Assembly: GCA_963693305.1 (NCBI GenBank)
Contig: OY855913.1
Coordinates: 8,736,201-8,800,200 of the forward strand
Source of the DNA: Meandrina meandrites
Lineage: Eukaryota > Cnidaria > Anthozoa > Scleractinia > Meandrinidae
Direction: 5' to 3'
Length of the DNA stretch: 64,000 nucleotides
A program made the translations under genes and the position numbers. Positions within the stretch are counted from its first letter, which is position 1; each line of letters opens with the position of its first letter. Shown one piece after another: positions 58,043-64,000 of the stretch. The notes under the pieces were generated by a model. The model made no database searches. It was not told the DNA's origin and was given only the letters and a program-made list of their open reading frames with translations.

Positions 58043-59042
58043 TACAAGTAACTGAAAAACAGAAAAGCTGACCGTACGGTTGGATTGAACGGCCTGACTT
58101 CTTCAGTGGAACCCCGTTAATATGGACACCAAGGGGACAGGCCAAATTGTCCGTATTAACGGGGTGTCCGTATTAAGCGGGGTCTCAGAATAAAAGTCAC
58201 GGATACATGTTTTCTCGACGCAAAGACAAAGGCAAACGTTTTCACGGCCACAAAACGTTGTTTAATTGTACTGTAACTGCAACAAATGCAAACTGTGAAC
58301 TCTCTGACTAAAATTAATAGTTTTTTACGAAAACCTTACGATCTAGTCATACACTCGAACTAAACTTTAATAAACTCAACAGTGGAATTATTTGCTACTT
58401 TACCTGATATACAAGAAATAAAACGCATTTCAACAGCAACAGAACGTTTTCTATAAAGTTTCCTTTGTAACTGAAACTCGTATTCGTTCTTAAATTCTAC
58501 CAACCCATTTGAAAAAATCGGTAACTTTACTTTGCGCGGAAGCTTTTAGCTTGCGACACAAGCGATCATAGCTGCAGCAAAAGGCAAAAAAAAGAAAGGG
58601 TCAAACACCGGAAGTCACGGTATTAAGTTTCTCTTTGTATTAAAATGGTTTTAACTCTTCGAATTCTGTCATTATTTGACCAGGGTGCAATGTCTTCAAG
58701 TTAGCAAATAATCGCGACAATGAAATTCACAGTGCACAAATAAATAGTGTCCGTAAAGCGGGGTTGGCAATGTATGAGAGTTTGTCACTCGCCCAGGGGG
58801 GGGGGGGGGGGGGGGGGGTCACTCGGGGCACGAAAAAGTGTCCGTTGTCCGTATTAACGGGTGTCCGTATTAAGCGGGTTAATTTAAGAGAAAATGTATG
58901 AGGTTTTCGTCGGGACCAACGAAACTGTCCGTAATACCGGGGTACCCGTATTAAGCGGGTGTCCGTAGAGCGGGGTTCCATTGTACATGCTGTAGTTCAA
59001 TCCAACTGTACGGTCAGCTTTTCTGTTTTTCAGTTACTTGTA
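58043..59042. mobile_element. Outer palindromic element with a mariner-like element inside
   Basis: ACAAGTAACTGAAAAACAGA at 58,044 and TCTGTTTTTCAGTTACTTGT near 59,022 are perfect inverted copies. The next bases (AAGCTGACCGTACGGTTGGA and the inverse TCCAACTGTACGGTCAGCTT) continue the match. Almost all DNA between the arms is the element at 58,105-58,984, so the outer element is a short foldback that was opened by that insertion, or the two form one composite. Confidence 0.8.
58105..58984. mobile_element. Mariner-like non-autonomous element
   Basis: Both ends carry the phrase GTGGAACCCCGTTAATATGG or its inverse (GTCCGTAGAGCGGGGTTCCA). Subterminal units GTCCGTATTAACGGGG and GTGTCCGTATTAAGCGGG recur four to five times near the two ends. 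A poly-G run lies at 58,796-58,818. The interior is about 600 bp and shows no transposase. The same ends form the 80-bp element at 41,619-41,698. Confidence 0.75.
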
Positions 59043-59332
59043 TTTTTCATACCCAGGCTGGACATTTTAATTTTTCGGCTGATTATTGGCTGATAATATT
59101 CTTGTGTACAGTCATAAAGCGCATTAAGACGACAGGGAAAATTGGGTAAGAACTCATCAAAAATTCGGTCCGGACCCGACCCCTTTACACGGAGACATCC
59201 ATAGACGTTTACTAACTTTCTATAGAATATGATTCAAACGTCCGACTGTCATGGATATCTCTTGTACCTTTTATCGGGATTGCTGATATGTCGATCATGT
59301 GTCGAATGTACTGTTTGAGTCCAGAGAGAAGC

Positions 59333-61075
59333 TGTATCACCCATAAATGTAATCAAAACCATAAATGTAATAACAACCATAAATGTAATAAAAATTAACC
59401 ATAAATGTAATACTAACCAAAAATGTAATATCTTTTAACCACAAATGTAATAAATCCACTAACGATAAATGTAATAAAATTTGCCCATAAATGTAATAAA
59501 CTGAACAACCATAAATGTAATAAGGCTTAACCATAAATGTAATAAACTGGTTATGTCCAAATCAAGGGGCTACAAACTTGTCATTTTCTTTGTGCACTTC
59601 TTACTTCAGGACACGGGACTCGTGCATCAAGTTAGTATTTTAATTAACCCAGAGACCAAAACCCAAGAAGCTATAATTATGGTCTGCGAACATGAAGGAA
59701 GTACCCAAGTATGATTAGAAAGTCTATATACCAGAGCGTTGAAGTGCTGGTGGTTGATGATATTTCATCCATTTGAAAGAGATTGAGGTTCTCTTTGAGT
59801 CAAGACGAATTCAGTCAAACTTTCCCATATATCCACCCGGATTTGCAAACTTGTGTTCTCCGTTTCCGCGTGCCCATGCTTCCCTGCCGATGTTATTCGG
59901 CCTTAAAACCAATGTCAAGCAAGGTGGTAGGGTGGGGAAGGGGATTGGATGTTCCCTATTGGAGCCAGAACAATCGACAGAGATAGGACTCTCGGGCTAG
60001 AACTGCTGACTTGCAGGTTGGTTGGGTGGGGCAGGTGATCCAAGTTCCATACTAAGTTTTAAACAGAGAAGATATGCTAGACATCCCTTGAGGCACGTGG
60101 GAAATACAAGGGTAAAATACTGAACAACATTCTATAGAACAAAACTCGGTTTAACATGTTTAACGTTAACACAAAAGCGGAAAGTTACTATTAATGATAA
60201 TGTTTAAAGAGTCATTGTTATTGATTATTGCGAATATATAAAATAACCTTAACATATATTTTTACATTTTCATAAAAAGCCTAGTGCTTCCGTTCCATGT
60301 CATGGAAAGTACAAGGCAGTTAGCTTTCAATAGCCACTTCTTTCCTTTTTTTCCTACTTCATTCCTTTTTTCTAAAAAATGGCTGTTACATACATCCATG
60401 TTGCAACGCCAGTGAAAAGAACATTAATTCAACCATTATTTTATCCACTGAGGACTGTTTATGATTTCTTTTAACGCCAACACAAGTCCACTACCTCTTC
60501 CATACTGCTCTAGAATCTGTCTCATGCTGTGTCTCATGGGGAAATGGCACCTTATTCAGAATCAACCACAATAAAGAAATATCTTCAAGGAGCCTCCCCT
60601 CATATCCTATCGCAAAGGAAAATCTCTGTAAGACATTCTCATCAAAGCCAAACTATAAAGGCTTTAGAAAGTATTCTTTTAGCGAACCGCAGGAGTCGTG
60701 CAGGCCCGTCAACACTTCACACAAAACTGCAATATTTCATGCCGTATGTTCCTCCTTTAGGATTGCCACGAAGAAATAGTATTTTTGTTTCTTTAAGGAG
60801 TCAGGCCTTTATGTGTCTAATTGAAAATTTCAAGTCAATTTCTCGAAGAATGAGAATGGCAAGTTTGTAGCCCCTTGATTTGGAAGTCATAGCCAGTTTA
60901 TTACATTTATGGTTAAGCCTTATTACATTTATAGTTGTTCAGTTTTATTACATTTATGGGCAAATTTTATTACATTTATGGTTAGTGGATTTATTACATT
61001 TGTGGTTAAAAGTTATTACATTTATGGTTAATTTTTATTACATTTATGGTTGTTATTACATTTATGGGTGATACA
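59333..61075. mobile_element. 1743-bp transposon with repeat-array inverted termini
   Basis: The ends are TGTATCACCC and GGGTGATACA, flanked by GAAGC on both sides (59,328-59,332 and 61,076-61,080), a 5-bp target duplication. Each terminus is an inverted repeat of about 200-240 bp made of short units ending in ATAAATGTAAT: ten on the left and eight on the right, in the same order apart from two extra left units. Inside these, CAAGGGGCTACAAACTTG and its inverse end the symmetry. The interior (about 59,580-60,865) has short frames, the longest 113 codons on the plus strand at 60,529-60,870, none with a transposase motif I can see. It is probably non-autonomous; the superfamily is unknown. Confidence 0.9.
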
Positions 61076-61080
61076 GAAGC

Positions 61081-61605
61081 CATCTAGAACAACACATACA
61101 TTTTCAAGATTTTTATTTGCAATAGCCGTAAAGCAAGAGGGAAACGAATTTGCATTTTTCAACACCAGGTGCCATTCAGGAGGGATAAAGTGTACGATAC
61201 CTTGTCATTCGAGGTATTCAGATGGCGTGACTCCTTTCTGTCTAAATTCGTCGAAGCCTAGAAAAGAACCCGACCGGGACCATGAGGACAACACATCTCC
61301 GATTGTTACCAAGCCAATATTTAATAGTCTGGAATAATAAACAGATTTATTCTCAATAAGGACGAATTTGTTGTTCCATATCGTTTGCTGCAGCAGTACT
61401 CCATCCGTTGTTTCATTTGTCCATCTGACTAAGGATGGCCATGAATCGAGAGACTCTTTATAAAAAGCCGGAATCCTGATAGGCAGCTTTGAAACGTCAA
61501 AGTTACACTTCAGAAGAAATCTTCCTACCACTTCTTTAAAATCTCTCATTGTCTTGGTGAAACGAGGAAACGAATTCCTCTCCTGGAAAAGTAGATTACA
61601 AACCG
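61081..61605 (-). pseudogene. L1-like LINE relic, carboxyl part of ORF2
   Basis: On the minus strand a frame open from about 61,605 to 61,205 contains FPRFTKTMRDFKEVVGRF, LPIRIPAFYKESLDSW, IWNNKFVLIENKSVYYSRLL and LVTIGDVLS. These match in order the region after the reverse transcriptase in L1/Tx1-type LINEs (family knowledge). After a frameshift the match goes on (GIVHFIPPEWHLVLK) toward 61,081, where the transposon at 59,333-61,075 interrupts. The sequence on the far side of that transposon (below 59,328) is too decayed to confirm as the continuation. No reverse transcriptase core is present. Confidence 0.65.
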
Positions 61606-62733
61606 TTTAATTGGCATGCAGGGACTCACGGGCTGAGAAAGAACGACAGGTATTAGACAATAATATATACCAGCCGCCTGAAGGGGTTTATTTATTAAAT
61701 ATACCCCTATCTTATAAGGAGTGAAAAACCAGCGAACAAATTCACCTTTTCAGGTCTAGCTTTTCAATCGTACAATTACAATTTTAAGAATTACGTAAAC
61801 ATCAATTTGCGCTTATTTCATTCGCATTTAACTTGATTACCTGAATTATCGTTATAAGTAGTATTGGTTCGTTTTCCTTTTACAGCGATAAAGCGCGATG
61901 TCGAAATTAATCAGAAAGTAATAAAATGAATAAATTAAACAACTGTCAGGCTTGTTGGAGTATTGGCTCGATATTTGGCTTATTAATGATTGTCCTCAAA
62001 ATTTCCGCTCCATGGCTAACTGCATGTGTTCCCTCTCTCGCTGCCCGGTTTGTATTTTACTTAGTTGATGAGAGTTTTCCTCAACCTTCATCGATTATCA
62101 TCAACTTGGGCCAAACGAGAATATGTCAGTCTTCGAGACTGCCATCAAAAGTCAGTGCTTGCAAACGAGAGAAACCCTCATCGATTCTCATGGGACATTT
62201 GAGCACGTTCTAAGTCGTAGAGAGCGTGTCCACAAAGACAAACTAGCACTAACTAGGCGCAAACACAAATAGCTGAGTCATTCGCAAGCTGCAAGTTTCT
62301 ATTTTTACCGATATTTAAGTAGACTGCGCTCTTAGCTATATATCATATATATTGCATCAGCCTGTTTCAAGTTACATAAGCATAGCACTCCAAAACAGCA
62401 TCAAAATCGAATCAAAACAAACCAGGCTCTTGAGTTTTAAAAATTCGATTTCAGTTTTAGCTAGTTTTCACTCATTTTGTTACTTCGTGTAGTCAGGATA
62501 TCTTGGACATTCAGGTTTTGGGAAAACGCAGGATTGTTCGGGATTGAAAATCATTTTGCAGCAGCTTTTGCAGTGCAGAATAGAAGCTCAGTGCAGCGCA
62601 GATGGATCATTTCGGGGTCACATGATCTGAGCAATTTTTGCTGACGTAATGTCATAAATTTCAGGGAGTTCGGGGTTTTGGGTTGTAATAGAGATTGTGT
62701 TTTGCGTGCGGCTGGAGAAGATCATTGGTCGCG

Positions 62734-62907
62734 ATGGATTCCTTAAAATCTCGCCTACGTGCTATATTTTATCCACCTGGGACAAATCCTTTGAATTGGA
62801 AACTCTTATTTATCATATTCTTTGCTCTGGTAGGTCCAGTTTTATTGCTTTCTTTTACAAAGCTATATGAAGCACACAAATGGCCGGCGCGGAATCGCGA
62901 TCTTTAG
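62734..62907 (+). CDS. Possible small membrane protein, 57 residues
   Basis: A single open frame starts at an ATG (MDSLKSRLRAIFYPPGTN) and ends at a TAG. Residues about 1-20 are basic and contain YPPG. Residues about 23-43 (LLFIIFFALVGPVLLLSFTK) form one convincing membrane segment, followed by a short polar tail (YEAHKWPARNRDL). The layout, basic start, one membrane span, short tail, is that of single-pass small integral membrane proteins of mitochondria or the secretory path. Thirteen more in-frame codons precede the chosen start (ATG at 62,695) but look like untranslated leader. No neighbour or splice signal supports or contradicts it. I do not recognise the family; it could be chance. Confidence 0.45.
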   Translation: MDSLKSRLRAIFYPPGTNPLNWKLLFIIFFALVGPVLLLSFTKLYEAHKWPARNRDL

Positions 62908-63310
62908 TTGTTTATAATCTTGCTTATTACTGAGTAAAAAAGCAAATTATCTGTTTAAAGAGAATTAACTGACTTAAATATCGTGTGGGAAATTCTGCCA
63001 TCTGCAGTTCTTCACAGATGTTCTGCCATTGTAAAGTTCTCATATATAAACTTAATTTCCCTGGCTTGCCTGTTATGTAAATTTATCTTAATTGGTTTTA
63101 TCGAAGCTGAGTTTTTTCCACGGCGTTTGTTTAATCTTTAATAATTTATATCGATCTTGAAATTTAGTGGAGGCCGACATATGGTGTCTTTTAGTTGTTG
63201 TATAAAAATGTAAAACCCACTCTGGCGGCCTTTCTGTAGAGTTCGTCACATGCAAGCAGACGTGCATGCATTACTTGCACGCGCTAGTTTCGTTCATGAA
63301 AAATTTTGTA
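62908..63310. other. No recognisable feature
   Basis: AT-rich DNA after the small open frame. It may be the 3' untranslated region of that frame if it is a gene, but I see no other signal. Confidence 0.5.
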
Positions 63311-63963
63311 TTAAGGTGATTCCACTGAATTGCATTGCGCATCCTTGCTGCGCATGAGTTTTCGCGTCATTTAGCGCGTGCACGAGCGCGCGCGCACACA
63401 CAACATTATGGCTTTTCTTTCAGGTTAAGCTCAGAAGAGAAATAAATGGTCATTTTCTTCTAAACGAGCACGGTGACCCCCATTTTTTAATGCATAAATT
63501 TAAAATACATCCGGTTGACTACAATATATTGCAATTTAAAGAAAAGTTAAATACTCTACTTTGAGATATTTTTATTTGAATGCTTTAAAAAGTACGTTTT
63601 GAGCTAGTGCTGCTTACGCACGCACGAAGCAAAATCCTTAACTTCTTTCATAATCTCAATTCCAGTTTAATTAAAATAGTTTATTATGTAAGATTAAAGT
63701 CTATTTCGTTGAACTGCTTCAATATTTTAACGCTAGAAATGATTTTTTCTAGAAATGATAGTTCCGTTTTCGGATTATGAGGGTTTCTAGTATGAACCTC
63801 GTTGGTCATATGTTTACTATAATAGCCATCCAGATTGCACAAAAACGAGCACGGTGACCCCCATTTTTTATTGCATTTTTGTAACGCTCATAACATAGTT
63901 ATGAACTGGACAAAGTCTTAGAAAATTCTAAAGACTCCTTCTATTTCAGTGGAATCACCTTAA
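63311..63963. mobile_element. TTAA-bounded miniature DNA transposon, copy 3
   Basis: TTAAGGTGATTCCACTGAA at 63,311-63,329 and TTCAGTGGAATCACCTTAA at 63,945-63,963 are a perfect 19-bp inverted repeat with TTAA at both edges. Inside are TGCGCATCCTTGCTGCGCAT and two copies of GCACGGTGACCCCCATTTTT (near 63,468 and 63,849), the same marks and spacing as in the element at 10,352-11,016. No transposase is present. Confidence 0.85.
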
Positions 63964-64000
63964 AGCTGTCAGCGGCAAGCAAATGCCGAGCACCAGACGA

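Larger units (their letters stand above)
52817..62733. other. Gene-poor stretch filled with repeats
   Basis: No host gene is recognisable. Named repeats are listed separately. The remaining single-copy parts (53,000-53,850, 54,160-55,380, 55,770-57,520, 57,600-58,040, 61,610-62,690) show only short frames without domains, plus a poly-G run at 52,924-52,942. The interval 54,490-54,690 has a 64-codon open frame (containing YFDHVTIVDRARDYRKRLSL) that looks somewhat protein-like but has no splice or homology support. Confidence 0.5.

Noticed and set aside
59333..59560. Regularly spaced 11-14 bp repeats that look like a CRISPR array.
   Set aside because: The spacers are 5-13 bp and the array is mirrored at the other end of a transposon with target duplication. 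The genome is eukaryotic.

Overview
The window is animal nuclear DNA. Its genes have many introns with GT/AG borders, it is dense in short inverted-repeat transposons and tRNA-derived SINEs, and its clearest genes are animal lysosomal beta-glucuronidases with 12 coding exons. The repeat style (many foldback elements, two tRNA-type SINE families, a cnidarian-type transposon protein with Ulp1-like and PHD parts) suggests an anthozoan, most likely a stony coral. That assignment is inference from repeat character, not from a marker gene.

Left and centre (1-42,018): a small beta-glucuronidase (GUSB, glycoside hydrolase family 2) cluster. Gene B runs on the minus strand from 29,742 down to 3,703 (12 exons, 657 residues). 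Gene C runs on the plus strand from 30,096 to 42,018 (12 exons, 672 residues). The two start codons are 353 bp apart, head to head, so they share one divergent promoter. The same module (minus-strand exon 1, promoter, plus-strand exon 1) occurs again at 1-850. There the minus-strand gene (gene A) leaves the window after exon 1, and the plus-strand exon 1 is broken by a SINE. The cluster therefore grew by duplication of a divergent gene pair. Genes B and C keep the same intron positions and phases and both catalytic glutamates.

The introns hold most of the bulk. Gene B intron 1 carries a relic of a DNA transposon protein (MULE-like N-terminal part, Ulp1-like part, PHD finger), arrays of cacgg-type repeats, a three-copy tandem repeat of about 690 bp and a palindromic GC-rich minisatellite. 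Gene B intron 7 carries two TTAA-bounded miniature elements and an antisense chain of exon-like open segments. Gene C intron 6 carries a 5'-truncated LINE that landed in the centre of an older foldback element, with a 14-bp target duplication.

Right part (42,019-64,000): a convergent intergenic stretch with nested miniature elements, then a five-exon minus-strand gene for a 1390-residue coiled-coil protein (52,816 to 46,462) that I cannot name. From 52,817 on there is no large gene. It holds foldback elements, a mariner-like element inside another palindrome, a 1743-bp transposon whose terminal inverted repeats are arrays of a short motif and which sits inside an L1-like LINE relic, one short open frame for a possible 57-residue membrane protein (62,734-62,907), and a third TTAA element at the right edge.
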